DNA of 64,000 nt, taken from positions 1-64,000 of the forward strand of contig JAHHIG010000001.1 in the NCBI GenBank assembly GCA_019358895.1. The letters run 5' to 3'. The stretch's first letter is position 1. Each line of letters starts with the position of its first letter. The notes beneath the pieces are model-generated. The model searched no databases. It was given only the letters and a program-made list of their open reading frames with translations, and had not been told where the DNA came from. This stretch comes from Tildeniella nuda ZEHNDER 1965/U140 (GTDB lineage Bacteria > Cyanobacteriota > Cyanobacteriia > Leptolyngbyales > Leptolyngbyaceae). Below are positions 8,449 through 19,524 of this stretch, piece after piece. The position numbers were made by a program, and so were the translations under genes.

Positions 8449-9165
8449 ATGAAAATCAGCACAAACGAGGTGCTAATCGAAACATCGGATGGACAAATGC
8501 CTGCTGTGCTAGTGACACCGACTCAACCCGATCGCAAACCCGCCATTTTGCTACTAATGGAAGCATTTGGATTAACCTCACACATTCGAGCTGTCGCAGC
8601 CCGAATTGCGAACGAAGGCTATATAGTGCTTATTCCAGACCTTTACTACCGTGAATTGCCTCACAATAAGTTTGGCTATGACCAGGTAGAACAGGCAATG
8701 GCGATAATGTGGCGCTTGGACTTCGGCAAACTAATGGAAAACGACTTACGAGCCGCGCTAGCTTATTTGACGTCACACCAATTGGTGAATCCTAGTCGTA
8801 TTGGGGTAGCAGGATTCTGTTTGGGCGGTGGCTTGACCTTCTTCACAGCCTGCAAGCTATCCGATGAAATTGCAGTAGCGGCTTCCTTTTACGGCATGGT
8901 GCTTGATGAATGGATTGAGTCTGTAAAAGAGATCACAGTGCCCGTCTACGTGTTTTTTGGCGGTAAAGATCCGTTCATTTCAAGCGATCGCATTGGGCAG
9001 ATCGAATCCCGATTTCAAGTCCTAGAGAAAGACTATCGGCTGAAGATCTATCCAGACGCAGGGCACGGTTTTTTCTGTGATGAAAGGTCTGACTACAATC
9101 CATCAGCAGCAGCAGATGCATGGTCTGAACTGCTGCAATTCTTTGATCAACACTTAAACAGTTAG
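8449..9165 (+). CDS. Dienelactone hydrolase family protein
   Basis: An alpha/beta hydrolase of 238 residues. The nucleophile elbow GVAGFCLGGG (cysteine in place of serine) lies near residue 122, the acid D in FFGGKDPFI near 177, and the histidine in YPDAGHGFFCDE near 207, forming the Cys-Asp-His triad typical of DLH. These enzymes open lactone rings from aromatic degradation or hydrolyse similar esters. It follows an araC-type gene on the same strand and is probably controlled by it. The natural substrate is unknown. Confidence 0.9.
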   Translation: MKISTNEVLIETSDGQMPAVLVTPTQPDRKPAILLLMEAFGLTSHIRAVAARIANEGYIVLIPDLYYRELPHNKFGYDQVEQAMAIMWRLDFGKLMENDLRAALAYLTSHQLVNPSRIGVAGFCLGGGLTFFTACKLSDEIAVAASFYGMVLDEWIESVKEITVPVYVFFGGKDPFISSDRIGQIESRFQVLEKDYRLKIYPDAGHGFFCDERSDYNPSAAADAWSELLQFFDQHLNS

Positions 9166-9195
9166 ACTACGGTTTATCAATTCGTGATTTTATAT

Positions 9196-9213
9196 TGACT
9201 GTTTGTTCAGTCA
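9196..9213. promoter_or_regulatory. Palindrome TGACTG-N6-CAGTCA, putative TetR operator
   Basis: TGACTGTTTGTTCAGTCA is a perfect 6-6-6 inverted repeat placed 50 bp upstream of the MBL-like gene at 9263. The same half-sites and spacing recur at 17778-17795 in front of the GFA-tetR operon. This shared site is the reason to propose control by the TetR protein encoded at 16635-17225. Confidence 0.65.
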
Positions 9214-9262
9214 TAAATACACTGAAAAGTAAGCAAGAACTCTGCAAACCGTTGGAGGAAGA

Positions 9263-9958
9263 ATGATGATTTGGCAAGAAGTCATTGAAGACAGCAATGT
9301 TTGGGTTTACGAATACGTGGCAAATGGGTACAAAGCGAATGCGGTCGCAGTGACACTCGAAGACGGTGAACTCGCGATCGTCAGTCCACCGATTGGACTA
9401 TCAGAAGCCGATTTTACTGAAATTGATGCAAAGGGACAGGTAACAGCACTGATCGCCCCGCATTCTGCACATGATTTAGGGCAAAACGAGTGGCAAGCCC
9501 GTTATCCCGATGCAATTCCCTATGCTCCTACAATTGCGATCGAGCAACTGAAGCATGTAGGACAACGATCGTTTACACCCGTTTCTAAGTTATTTGCTTC
9601 AACTGTGGAGTTTCGAGAAGTTCCGGGCACGAAGAAAGGCGGAACAATCGCCATCTCGCGTCGAGGTAAACGACCGATTGTCTATCTTGATGAACTAATC
9701 ATCAACTGGTCATCGCTCCCCCATAATTGGACAAGATTCTGGTTCCAGTTCAGCAACAGTGCGCCCAGACTCAGAGTCAATCAGATTTACAAACAAATGT
9801 TTTGCCCCGATCTACAAGCAGTCGTGCAGACGGTGTTGGGAGCGTTAGAGGGCGATCCAGCGATCGTACCCGCACATGGAACTCCCCTGGTTCAAGTCGG
9901 TGATGCCGCACGGGTACGGGCACTTGTCGAATCCTTAACCAAACCAGTCGCAAATTAG
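9263..9958 (+). CDS. MBL-fold/DUF4336-like protein
   Basis: The 231-residue protein has the general layout of a small metallo-beta-lactamase-like fold: an initial strand pair NAVAVTLEDGELAIVSPPIG, the turn ALIAPHSAHDLGQNEWQARY where active enzymes have HxHxDH, and a C-terminal PAIVPAHGTPL strand-loop. Only part of the metal-binding set is present, as in DUF4336 proteins, so catalysis is uncertain. A strong GGAGG precedes the ATG; a second ATG follows directly. A TetR-type palindrome lies just upstream. Confidence 0.6.
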   Translation: MMIWQEVIEDSNVWVYEYVANGYKANAVAVTLEDGELAIVSPPIGLSEADFTEIDAKGQVTALIAPHSAHDLGQNEWQARYPDAIPYAPTIAIEQLKHVGQRSFTPVSKLFASTVEFREVPGTKKGGTIAISRRGKRPIVYLDELIINWSSLPHNWTRFWFQFSNSAPRLRVNQIYKQMFCPDLQAVVQTVLGALEGDPAIVPAHGTPLVQVGDAARVRALVESLTKPVAN

Positions 9959-9987
9959 ATGATTTTTTCTGAACGCCTGGATCAGCT

Positions 9988-10008
9988 TTGTAGTACATTG
10001 TACTACAA
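9988..10008. promoter_or_regulatory. Perfect 10-1-10 palindrome
   Basis: TTGTAGTACATTGTACTACA(A) is a perfect inverted repeat with ten-base arms and a single central base. Such high-symmetry sites are usually operators of dimeric repressors. No intact gene follows directly; the next coding trace is the araC fragment at 10133. It may be left over from a lost gene. Confidence 0.5.
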
Positions 10009-10132
10009 TTGAGATTGATGACCTCGTCGCGCTAGCTTTTCGCTCAAAGGACATTGAGATGCGTGAATTGAAGTATTTCATCGCCTGTACCATCGATCGC
10101 TCATCGACCGCGAAAATGGTTCTTTCACCGCT

Positions 10133-10369
10133 ATGATCCACCAGACGACTTATCGACCAAGATCGCCCCTCTCACAGTGCATAGAATTTTTTTGGTTTCG
10201 GGAGGGCGATCATCTGCCACAATCCCAGTCGTGCTTGCTACCGATCGGCTCAATGGAGTTAGTCATCAACCTGCACGAGGACAGGATTCCCCTGTTTGAT
10301 CGGCAGAGTCGGGCAGAGTGTGGCAGCACGAACGGCACCATGATTTGTGGCATACATACAGTTATTTAA
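10133..10369 (+). pseudogene. N-terminal fragment of an AraC family regulator
   Basis: The 78-residue frame reads YRPRSPLSQCIEFFWFREGD, LPIGSMELVINLHEDRIPLF and MICGIHT, which is the N-terminal ligand-binding portion (DUF6597-like) of AraC regulators of about 270 residues. It stops right after the conserved V.CG.H motif, and the helix-turn-helix domain is missing. The intact GST gene starts 17 bp downstream, so a deletion seems to have fused the promoter side of an araC gene to the GST gene. Confidence 0.6.
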
Positions 10370-10386
10370 GAGTGAGGGTTCACTAA

Positions 10387-11025
10387 ATGACCGATCTGAT
10401 TCTCACCACTTTCGATTGGGTTCCCGAAGCTCCGCGAGGCTATGTGCGCGACTTACGTGTGCGTTGGGCACTAGAAGAGGCTGAATTACCCTACCGCGTC
10501 AATAGTGTGCCATTTCGCGATCGAGGGATCGATCATTTCTCGCACCAACCCTTCGGACAGGTGCCGTGGTTGACCGATAGAGACATTTCTATCTTCGAGA
10601 GTGGTGCCATCCTGCTTCATCTCGGCGAACTGAGTAGCAAGCTGATGCCTACCGAGCCGCACGATCGGAGTGATGTCAAGGAATGGCTATTTGCAGCGAT
10701 CGCTTCAGTCGAAGCCGCGAGCCAGCCCTGGTCATTCTTCAAGTTCTCAGGTGACACCGACGAAACTCCAATGCGGAAGTTTTTTGATAGCTTCCTTGAG
10801 GCTCGGCTCAAGCACATGGAAACCGTCTTGGCAGGACACGAATGGTTGGTCGGCACCTTCTCCATCGCCGATATTCTCATGGCGGATGTGCTGCGCCTTG
10901 TCGATCGATTCGACGGGTTGGCGGTATATCCTGCCTGCCGCGACTATGTGGCGCGCGCCACGGCACGCCCGTCGTTTGTGAAGGCACACGCAGACCAGAT
11001 GGCGCATTTTGCTGCGGCAGACTGA
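10387..11025 (+). CDS. Glutathione S-transferase family protein
   Basis: A 212-residue GST with an N-terminal thioredoxin fold (residues 1-82; FGQVPWLTDRDISIFESGAI contains the cis-Pro and the E-S glutathione-binding pair) and a helical C-terminal domain with WLVGTFSIADILMADVLRLV carrying the N-capping Asp. It is not closely related to the GST at 4447. The downstream small membrane gene follows in the same direction. The substrate is unknown. Confidence 0.88.
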   Translation: MTDLILTTFDWVPEAPRGYVRDLRVRWALEEAELPYRVNSVPFRDRGIDHFSHQPFGQVPWLTDRDISIFESGAILLHLGELSSKLMPTEPHDRSDVKEWLFAAIASVEAASQPWSFFKFSGDTDETPMRKFFDSFLEARLKHMETVLAGHEWLVGTFSIADILMADVLRLVDRFDGLAVYPACRDYVARATARPSFVKAHADQMAHFAAAD

Positions 11026-11108
11026 ACCACCGATCGTATCAAGTTGGTTGGTGGAGTCCGATATGAGCCAATGCGAGTCGCCAACTATTTCGGAGAGAGG
11101 ATGATCTC

Positions 11109-11492
11109 ATGAAAAAGCTATTGCTGAGTACCACTGCTGTTTATATGGGGCTACTCGGACTCGGATTCATCTTTGCTCCACGAGAAATCGGTATCGGTGC
11201 CGTTCCAGCAGATGCACCCGCCGCGCTGATCGCCTATCTCCGGGTGTTCGGCAGCACCTTTCTGGGGATTGCCGTTCTCAACTGGACGGCTCGGAACGCG
11301 GAGCCATCTACAGCACGTCAGGCAATTATCCTCGGCAACATTGTTGGGTTTAGTGTGGGTCCTGCTTTAGATGTATGGGGATTGCTCAGCGGCGCGCGGC
11401 AGTTGGCGGTGGTGTTCGGTTTGATTCATCTGCTCATCGCGTCAGCCTTCATCTGGGCATGGCGGGCAAGCAGATCAATCAGCACGAGTTAG
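11109..11492 (+). CDS. Four-helix integral membrane protein
   Basis: The 127-residue protein has four hydrophobic segments (about 5-24, 43-60, 70-90 and 98-117). The N-terminal MKKLLLSTTAVYMGLLGLGF could be read as a signal peptide but more likely is helix one. I do not recognise a named family with confidence; small proteins of this shape are often annotated as hypothetical next to DoxX-like or GST genes. It lies between a GST gene and the rph-like gene on the same strand. Confidence 0.65.
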   Translation: MKKLLLSTTAVYMGLLGLGFIFAPREIGIGAVPADAPAALIAYLRVFGSTFLGIAVLNWTARNAEPSTARQAIILGNIVGFSVGPALDVWGLLSGARQLAVVFGLIHLLIASAFIWAWRASRSISTS

Positions 11493-11505
11493 AGAATGCT
11501 TTTAG

Positions 11506-14199
<2,694 letters not shown>

Positions 14200-14275
14200 T
14201 GGACGATGTTGCTGACGAATTTGGGGAGTTTCTAATGTTTTATTGACTCCGCGTCGCCCGCTGCTACTTCGTTGT

Positions 14276-14313
14276 CAAGAATAGGACGGTCTGCTTCAAA
14301 CCTCCTATTCTTG
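14276..14313 (+). terminator. Stem-loop downstream of the rph-like gene
   Basis: CAAGAATAGGA (14276-14286) pairs perfectly with TCCTATTCTTG (14303-14313) around a 16-base loop, 77 bp after the rph-like stop. There is no T-run, so it may be a weak terminator or an RNA-stabilising hairpin. It lies between convergent genes. Confidence 0.5.
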
Positions 14314-14386
14314 GCATCAACTTCAGACTATGCGGCGACCTGCGCTGCCGCTGCGTTCTTTGGTGATGGAAATCTTATCATGCGAC

Positions 14387-14779
14387 CTACTCCTCAAAGC
14401 GACCCGTGGTGTCACGATCGCGATCGTATCGTCTTGTGAGCGGAAACGGCGGCAACCAGGACTCGCGACGGACGATCCAGCTTTCGTAGGTGGGCATCAG
14501 TTGGTCAGAAGCATCCAGGGAGCCGAGGTTCACTTCGATTTCGTCTGCGGTGCGTGCGAAAATGGACGAGCCGCAGCGGGGACAGAAAAACCGCCTGGCG
14601 TAGGATTGGGTTTCGCCCTCGATCGTGACTGCATCCTGAGGGAACACCGCAGAAGCGTGAAAAAGCGCCCCATGATGTTTGCGGCAGTCGAGACAGTGAC
14701 AAAGACCGACTCGATAGGGGAGTCCCAATGCCACAATGCGGACATTACCGCACAGGCAACCGCCAGTGAATCGATTCAT
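14387..14779 (-). CDS. GFA/CENP-V-type zinc-binding family protein
   Basis: A 130-residue protein of the glutathione-dependent formaldehyde-activating (GFA) family. Zinc ligands are visible in GGCLCGNVRI, LCHCLDCRKHHGALF and FFCPRCGSSIF. The fold has two structural/catalytic zinc sites, but many members are not proven formaldehyde enzymes. A second, distant GFA protein is encoded at 17231. It is convergent with rph. Confidence 0.85.
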   Translation of the reverse strand: MNRFTGGCLCGNVRIVALGLPYRVGLCHCLDCRKHHGALFHASAVFPQDAVTIEGETQSYARRFFCPRCGSSIFARTADEIEVNLGSLDASDQLMPTYESWIVRRESWLPPFPLTRRYDRDRDTTGRFEE

Positions 14780-15004
14780 GCTACGTCTCCTCTAAAATTA
14801 AGCGATCGAAATGGTTACAACGAACAGCACTAATCCACCGCCGTTCGGGATCGAGTCACAACAATTCTTATGAGCATTCTGCTGACGACCAAGTTGAGCA
14901 GCAGCAGATCAACCATAGCGATCAACGAAAAGACTCTCAACTGTCCGCTCCAACCGGGTTGTTATGCCGTTTTTTACGATCAACTCTCTGTACACCAATC
15001 GACT

Positions 15005-15187
15005 TCAACTTTGTGCGGAGCTGTTGAGTTGTTGCTGAAGTTGTTGCACTTCTTCGATCGACAATCCCGTTCCACGAGCGACCATTTCAACTGATAAGCC
15101 CTCTCGCAGAAAGTTGAGTGCGATCGCCCGATCTCTTTCTTCCTGGACTTCTCTCTGAATTGAACGATAAACAGTAGATTCTTGCAT
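15005..15187 (-). pseudogene. C-terminal remnant of an Rpn/transposase-like PD-(D/E)XK protein
   Basis: From ATG 15187 the frame gives MQESTVYRSIQREVQEERDR, IALNFLREGLSVEMVARGTG and LSIEEVQQLQQQLN. This resembles the C-terminal tail common to cyanobacterial Rpn-family (recombination-promoting nuclease) proteins: a charged helix followed by a short helix-turn-helix ending in VQQLQ. The N-terminal nuclease domain is absent. A small intact protein cannot be ruled out, since a GGAGAG motif precedes the ATG. Confidence 0.5.
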
Positions 15188-15213
15188 AATATCTCTCCAC
15201 AAGAACTACTTTG

Positions 15214-16383
15214 TTAGAGAGAGTTAGAGAGAAACCCGGTCTCTTTGAGCAACCGCTGTAGTTTTGCGTGATCAAGTTTCGTATCCTTCTGGTGATTTCC
15301 CCACATAGCAACAAAGAAGTCTTGCATCAGCGCAATGATGCGGCGATAGTTGACAATGCTGGCAACATAGAGCGCATCTAGCTGCATGTCTCCATCAGCA
15401 TGGATTTGCTCAATGTGATTCAATAATAGCGATCGCAATTCGTAGGGTTGTAAGCCTGCTTTGATATTATATTTTGCCATGATTCTACGCTGATCGTTTT
15501 CCGAACAGGCATCATAGACTGGTCGAATCAGGTGTCCTAAATTCCGCAGAACTTCTCCGTAGTCATAAAATATATGCTGCTTAAAGAAAGACTCTTCTTC
15601 TTTCGTCAATGCAAAACTCTTGTCCAGTGTCAAACCGAAATCGGTCAAATAAGCCTGTTCACCGTCAGTGAGCACATTTTGAAAATGCGCGTCAAAGTGG
15701 ATGATTCCTTTCATCCTCAGAAAGTCAACTGTTGCGCGTAAGTCATTCAACGGTTTCTGGAGTTTGTTAGGATTTTCCCGCAGCCATGTTTCCAGAACGT
15801 AGGGAATATACTCTAGAAACAAAACTAATTCGTAGTTAGCGATCGCTCGATCTAACACATACTTCCCAGCGTTCTCACTATTACCCCAGGATTCCACATA
15901 CCTGCTGTGCTGCGACCTATCTACCGCCGCCCGCTGCCCAACAAAAGGAATAATCCGGTAATGGTACATCAGTGGGAAGGTAGCAATTTCTCCCTCCAAG
16001 ACCCAGTGGGTGGTCTTGAGATGGGTCACGAGTTCACGGAAGACCCCAAAACCCGTGGAAGCAAAGGCACCAATGCCGTAATTACAGTAAGTCGGCAGGT
16101 CATAGAGGTTTCTGGTGGAGAACAGGTTGTCATATTCAAGGTTTGTTACTGGAACCCGTTTCACAAAGACTTTGGATTGTCCAAGAATGACGACCTGACT
16201 ACTTCCCCAACCCGTACTCGACTCATGCGACTCACTGTTGTCAAGCAGAGAATGCAATTCTGCATTGTTCAACTGAGCGACGTGTGAGCTGAGCTTGAAG
16301 TATTTCGTTCTTCTGAGTTCGATCGAATTGTGAGCCATTTTCGTTTGAGCTGCCGAATAGTCGATCATGGTGCCTGATACCAT
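15214..16383 (-). CDS. Protein kinase-like (APH/STPK fold) family protein
   Basis: A 389-residue protein with an eccentric kinase fold. The catalytic loop IIHFDAHFQNVL (H-x-D-x4-N, about residue 248-258) and the metal-binding TDFGLTLD (about 267-274) are present. The lysine of the VFVKRVPV strand (near 73) may be the ATP-binding Lys; the glycine-rich loop is GWGSSQVVILG. The C-terminal 100 residues are helical and unassigned. The start is ambiguous (MVSGT at 16383 or MIDYS at 16368). The substrate is not deducible. Confidence 0.75.
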   Translation of the reverse strand: MVSGTMIDYSAAQTKMAHNSIELRRTKYFKLSSHVAQLNNAELHSLLDNSESHESSTGWGSSQVVILGQSKVFVKRVPVTNLEYDNLFSTRNLYDLPTYCNYGIGAFASTGFGVFRELVTHLKTTHWVLEGEIATFPLMYHYRIIPFVGQRAAVDRSQHSRYVESWGNSENAGKYVLDRAIANYELVLFLEYIPYVLETWLRENPNKLQKPLNDLRATVDFLRMKGIIHFDAHFQNVLTDGEQAYLTDFGLTLDKSFALTKEEESFFKQHIFYDYGEVLRNLGHLIRPVYDACSENDQRRIMAKYNIKAGLQPYELRSLLLNHIEQIHADGDMQLDALYVASIVNYRRIIALMQDFFVAMWGNHQKDTKLDHAKLQRLLKETGFLSNSL

Positions 16384-16634
16384 TCCTTGATATCGCTTAA
16401 AACTGATACTGTCCTCTGATGCTCAAGTAGGGTAGACAGTTCCTCCTAAGCCTTTCGGTAACTCTTGGCTTCTAGGTGTGGATGAACGCTTCAACAGATG
16501 ATTTTCGCCATTATTCATACAGTGTAAATCGATTCGCCTCCTGAGCATCCCGATGCAGATAGCAGGTGACAAAAGTATGCGCCAATCCCCCATTGCATCA
16601 GTTCAGGTGAATGATTCATATTAGACCCATGAAC

Positions 16635-17225
16635 TCAGGGATTCTTACAAAACTCCGCAATCACTTGGGCTTTGACTTCATCTAGCGGAAAATTTTTGGG
16701 ATAGGTGGAATACATCAGCATGATGCCCTGCAACGTTGAGGAGAAATAGAGCGATCGCTGCCTCGGATTTTCGACTCCCAAGGCTTCAAACATGTCTGTC
16801 TGCACCTTAAATTGTTGGGCTTGTTCATCCATCAACTGTTGCGTGTATTTTGCAACGACTGGATCAAGTTTCGGCTGAGTGAACAGATTCAGATAAAACC
16901 GAAAGATATCTGGTTTACGGCGTACATCATCCAGTGCCCCCTCTGCAATGTGCTGAATTTGTTGAGCAGGCGTTGGTTTTGTTTGAGCCGCATTCATCAC
17001 GACTAACACATCATTGATCCGAATCTCCACCAGCGCCGCCAACACCTCCTCTTTACTTTTGAAGTAGTGATACAGTAGCCCTTTTGAAATATCTGCTTGT
17101 CTGGCAATATCTTCAATTGACGTGGAGTAATAGCCCTTTTCGCAGAACAAACTCAATGCGGTATTCAGTATTTGTTCAGTGGTGGCACGACGGATGCGAT
17201 CGTTTTCGGCTGGAGTGCGTGGCAT
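16635..17225 (-). CDS. TetR/AcrR family transcriptional regulator
   Basis: A 196-residue repressor. The N-terminal helix-turn-helix is clear: TTEQILNTALSLFCEKGYYS, TSIEDIARQADISKGLLYHY, FKSKEEVL. The C-terminal ligand domain is variable. The gene begins 5 bp after the stop of the GFA gene at 17231, so the two form an operon. A perfect TGACTG-N6-CAGTCA palindrome lies about 100 bp upstream of that operon, suggesting autoregulation; an identical-type site precedes the MBL-like gene at 9263. Confidence 0.92.
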   Translation of the reverse strand: MPRTPAENDRIRRATTEQILNTALSLFCEKGYYSTSIEDIARQADISKGLLYHYFKSKEEVLAALVEIRINDVLVVMNAAQTKPTPAQQIQHIAEGALDDVRRKPDIFRFYLNLFTQPKLDPVVAKYTQQLMDEQAQQFKVQTDMFEALGVENPRQRSLYFSSTLQGIMLMYSTYPKNFPLDEVKAQVIAEFCKNP

Positions 17226-17230
17226 TGTTG

Positions 17231-17674
17231 TTACTCTTTCACCAGTTCGCGTAAATCAACAGTTTCAGGATATTGAGGCAAGGCATCACTAATCTCAAGC
17301 CACGACACTTTTGCTTTCACATACAAATGTGCCACGGGCTGTGTTTTTGGATCATCATCCAGCGTCGCTAAGGGAATCCGCACGTAGTTCATTTCAGGAA
17401 ATACGCTTGGTAGATTGGAACCACAGATTCGACAAAAATTCCGCACATTGCCCGCTGAGGAGTGATATCCAGTCAACAACGATTCTCCCTGAATCCAGCG
17501 GAAATGGTCTGACTGGGCATGACCAAACGTGCCAAATGCGGCTCCATGTACCTTGCGACAGGTTGAACAGTAACAATGGTTAGCAATCAGAAAGCGATCG
17601 TTGAGTTCGTACTGCACGCCACCACAGGCACAACTTCCTCTCATGCGAGTACGCTTTGCGTGTGCCATAGACAT
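17231..17674 (-). CDS. GFA/CENP-V-type zinc-binding family protein
   Basis: A 147-residue GFA protein with zinc ligands in RGSCACGGVQYEL, NHCYCSTCRKVHGAAFG and NFCRICGSNLPSVF. It is co-transcribed with the tetR gene 5 bp downstream, so it is the likely regulated enzyme of this pair. The family includes glutathione-adduct-handling proteins; the real substrate is not known. It is only distantly related to the GFA protein at 14387. Confidence 0.87.
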   Translation of the reverse strand: MSMAHAKRTRMRGSCACGGVQYELNDRFLIANHCYCSTCRKVHGAAFGTFGHAQSDHFRWIQGESLLTGYHSSAGNVRNFCRICGSNLPSVFPEMNYVRIPLATLDDDPKTQPVAHLYVKAKVSWLEISDALPQYPETVDLRELVKE

Positions 17675-17777
17675 CGCTCCTTAGATTCAGGGTTAGCCTC
17701 CAGCGACCACTACAGCAAGCAGAAAGAACGCGGACTAGTTCGTTTGCTAAAGCCGCTAAGCATCTATATCATAATTA

Positions 17778-17795
17778 TGACTGACTAAACAGTCA
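17778..17795. promoter_or_regulatory. Palindrome TGACTG-N6-CAGTCA, putative TetR operator
   Basis: TGACTGACTAAACAGTCA has the same half-sites and six-base spacer as the palindrome at 9196-9213. A longer, shifted symmetry, ACTGACTaaacAGTCAGT, overlaps it. It lies 104 bp upstream of the GFA-tetR operon (minus strand) and is the obvious candidate binding site for that TetR. Confidence 0.7.
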
Positions 17796-17809
17796 GTAGA
17801 GACGGCAGG

Positions 17810-18163
17810 TCAGACCGAGGTTTTGATGACGAAAGCTTTTAATTCGACAATCTGACCGTTGCGAAAGCGCCAGATGTCGCAGTACGAGTAATGAGCCGCC
17901 TTTCCGTCTGCGTCCTTCATTGTGATGTCGCCGAGTGCCGTGACGAAATCACCCTCAGCGATTAAGTTAGCGACCCTAAACTTTGGCGGCTCTACGTATG
18001 TCGTTGCCATCCATTGGCGAACGGCTTCTTTTCCATTGAGGGTTTTGTCACCTACAAACGTCCACTGCGTGTCGTCGGTGCAGAACGACAAGAATCCTTC
18101 ATTGTTGCCTTCAGCGATCGCCGCATTTCCCTCTAATAAAATTGCTTTATTGTTCTCTGACAT
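17810..18163 (-). CDS. SnoaL-like / NTF2-fold family protein
   Basis: A 117-residue protein with the cone-shaped NTF2-like fold: helix LLEGNAAIAEGNNEGFLSFC, the strand TQWTFVG, and C-terminal strands HYSYCDIWRFRNGQIVELKA and FVIKTSV. Members include polyketide cyclases and many small-molecule-binding proteins of unknown role. A partial second copy of the last 28 codons lies at 23883-23979. No catalytic assignment is possible. Confidence 0.85.
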   Translation of the reverse strand: MSENNKAILLEGNAAIAEGNNEGFLSFCTDDTQWTFVGDKTLNGKEAVRQWMATTYVEPPKFRVANLIAEGDFVTALGDITMKDADGKAAHYSYCDIWRFRNGQIVELKAFVIKTSV

Positions 18164-18279
18164 CTGAAACTTTCCTTTGTTTGAGTGGGTGCTTTAACGG
18201 AGCGAGGGCAGTTTTTCTATCGGCGCTTCCTTCTCCTCAGCGTAGTCGCCGAATCACCCCGTTGCCACTTGTGCAAAAT

Positions 18280-18688
18280 TCACGGAACAATTGCAGTCAC
18301 GCGGATTTCAATCCGCATCGCTGGCAGTCCAAGCGCCGCGACTCCTAACTCTGTCCAAATGGGGGCATGGTTGGGCATGTAATGACGAAATAGCCTGACC
18401 ATCTCATCGTTCACCTCTGGGGGAAACCCGCCAACATGGTAAGAATTGACGTGAACCACATGCTCCCAACCCGCACCAGCAGTCGCCAAGGTTCGCTCTA
18501 TGTTCCATGTTCCGAAACGCCTGAGCAATCCCGTCCGCAAGCGATTCTGGAATTTGCAGGTTGTCATCCCAACCACCTTGTCCAGATGTCTCCACGCGAT
18601 CGCCTATTTTTACCGCTTGCGAGTAGTGCAATTTATTCAACATGTATTCCCCATAACCGGGAGTGACAAAAAACTCGGGCTGATTCAT
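18280..18688 (-). pseudogene. RidA-family gene frameshifted by a 7-bp tandem duplication
   Basis: The first part runs from MNQPEFFVTPGYGEYMLNKL to ADGIAQAFRNME. The second part, one frame over, reads IERTLATAGAGWEHVVHVNS, PIWTELGVAALGLPAMRIEI. Joined, they give a normal RidA (YjgF/Rid) protein of about 134 residues. At the junction, ATGTTCC is duplicated in tandem (18500-18506 and 18507-18513); removing one copy restores FRNIERTL. The lesion is therefore a single slippage-type duplication and the gene is otherwise intact, suggesting recent inactivation. Confidence 0.85.
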
Positions 18689-18766
18689 GGTGTTCCTTGT
18701 GTAGTACGTTTGACTCGATCTCGCGTTGCTGAAACGAGTTTGTTTCAGGATCATCCGCTTTAGACA

Positions 18767-19144
18767 CTAATGTTCAGAATTCACTTGCCATGTAACAACA
18801 ATGATTTCTGCAAACAGTAAGACAACTATTAGCCGCGAAAACGCTTGTAAAATGGCTTCCATCGTCCAGTTCTGACTCTGAACCTCCCAGATCATCCAAA
18901 TAATGTTCACTCCAATCACCAACCAGGGTAGAATGACCGCTGAATTGCGGCTGCGATAGAAGCGGATCGTCGTCTCGCGCCAAAATGGGAAAGTACTGAG
19001 AATACAAACAATGTAGGATGCTCCTGCGCTGATGAACAGGCTGGTTTGAAGACCCGAAGGCAGGTTTGGGTATCCAAGCGCGATCGCTGTCAGACAAACT
19101 CCCAGCGCGAGATACAGGAAAGTAAACAAGGTAAATCGTTTCAT
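18767..19144 (-). CDS. Four-helix integral membrane protein
   Basis: From ATG 19144 the product is 125 residues with four transmembrane segments (about 3-20, 30-48, 66-84 and 99-119). The ORF track extends further upstream through a non-ATG start, but that would overlap the next gene. No family is recognised. It follows the hypothetical gene at 19165 with a 20-bp gap, so the two may be co-transcribed. Confidence 0.65.
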   Translation of the reverse strand: MKRFTLFTFLYLALGVCLTAIALGYPNLPSGLQTSLFISAGASYIVCILSTFPFWRETTIRFYRSRNSAVILPWLVIGVNIIWMIWEVQSQNWTMEAILQAFSRLIVVLLFAEIIVVTWQVNSEH

Positions 19145-19164
19145 TATTTCTTCTCTGGTGAAGC

Positions 19165-19464
19165 TTATTCTCTGTACCAAACACGCACACATTGAAAGCA
19201 GTTGATTGCAAGACCCTGACTGATCATCACTGGGTGAAAAGCATTACTGGTCGTCAATCCGTAAACATCATCACTGGTGCCTTCGATGCGATCGGGTAAA
19301 ACAACAGTTTCAACATTGATCACCTGGATCGTGCTACTTTCAATCCACTGATTGACCTCACTCACAACCTCAGAGAAGGATTCATACTCGGCAGGTCCGC
19401 CGAAGGGTCCCCGTTCCGTAATCCGAGGCGCAAAATCTTTGTACTTAATCATTTGATTCACCAT
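19165..19464 (-). CDS. Conserved hypothetical protein
   Basis: A 99-residue soluble protein: acidic-aromatic N-terminus KYKDFAPRITERGPFGGPAE, a helix SFSEVVSEVNQWIESS, then strands IQVINVETVVLPD and QCVRVWYR. It looks like a small alpha/beta protein with a signature often seen in short cyanobacterial hypothetical proteins. Function unknown. It is followed by a small membrane protein gene. Confidence 0.65.
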   Translation of the reverse strand: MVNQMIKYKDFAPRITERGPFGGPAEYESFSEVVSEVNQWIESSTIQVINVETVVLPDRIEGTSDDVYGLTTSNAFHPVMISQGLAINCFQCVRVWYRE

Positions 19465-19524
19465 CTTAAAATTGTAGAGTTGACAATCGATTCAAGAAAC
19501 CATCATGATTTGATCCGTTTAGCG

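Noticed and set aside
10060-10135. MRELKYFIA-type start, like a LysR regulator N-terminus
   Set aside because: Only about nine residues resemble a LysR start before the frame ends; too short to support even a remnant call.
14330-14833. 167-residue plus-strand ORF
   Set aside because: Antisense shadow of the GFA gene at 14387, whose zinc motifs are unambiguous.
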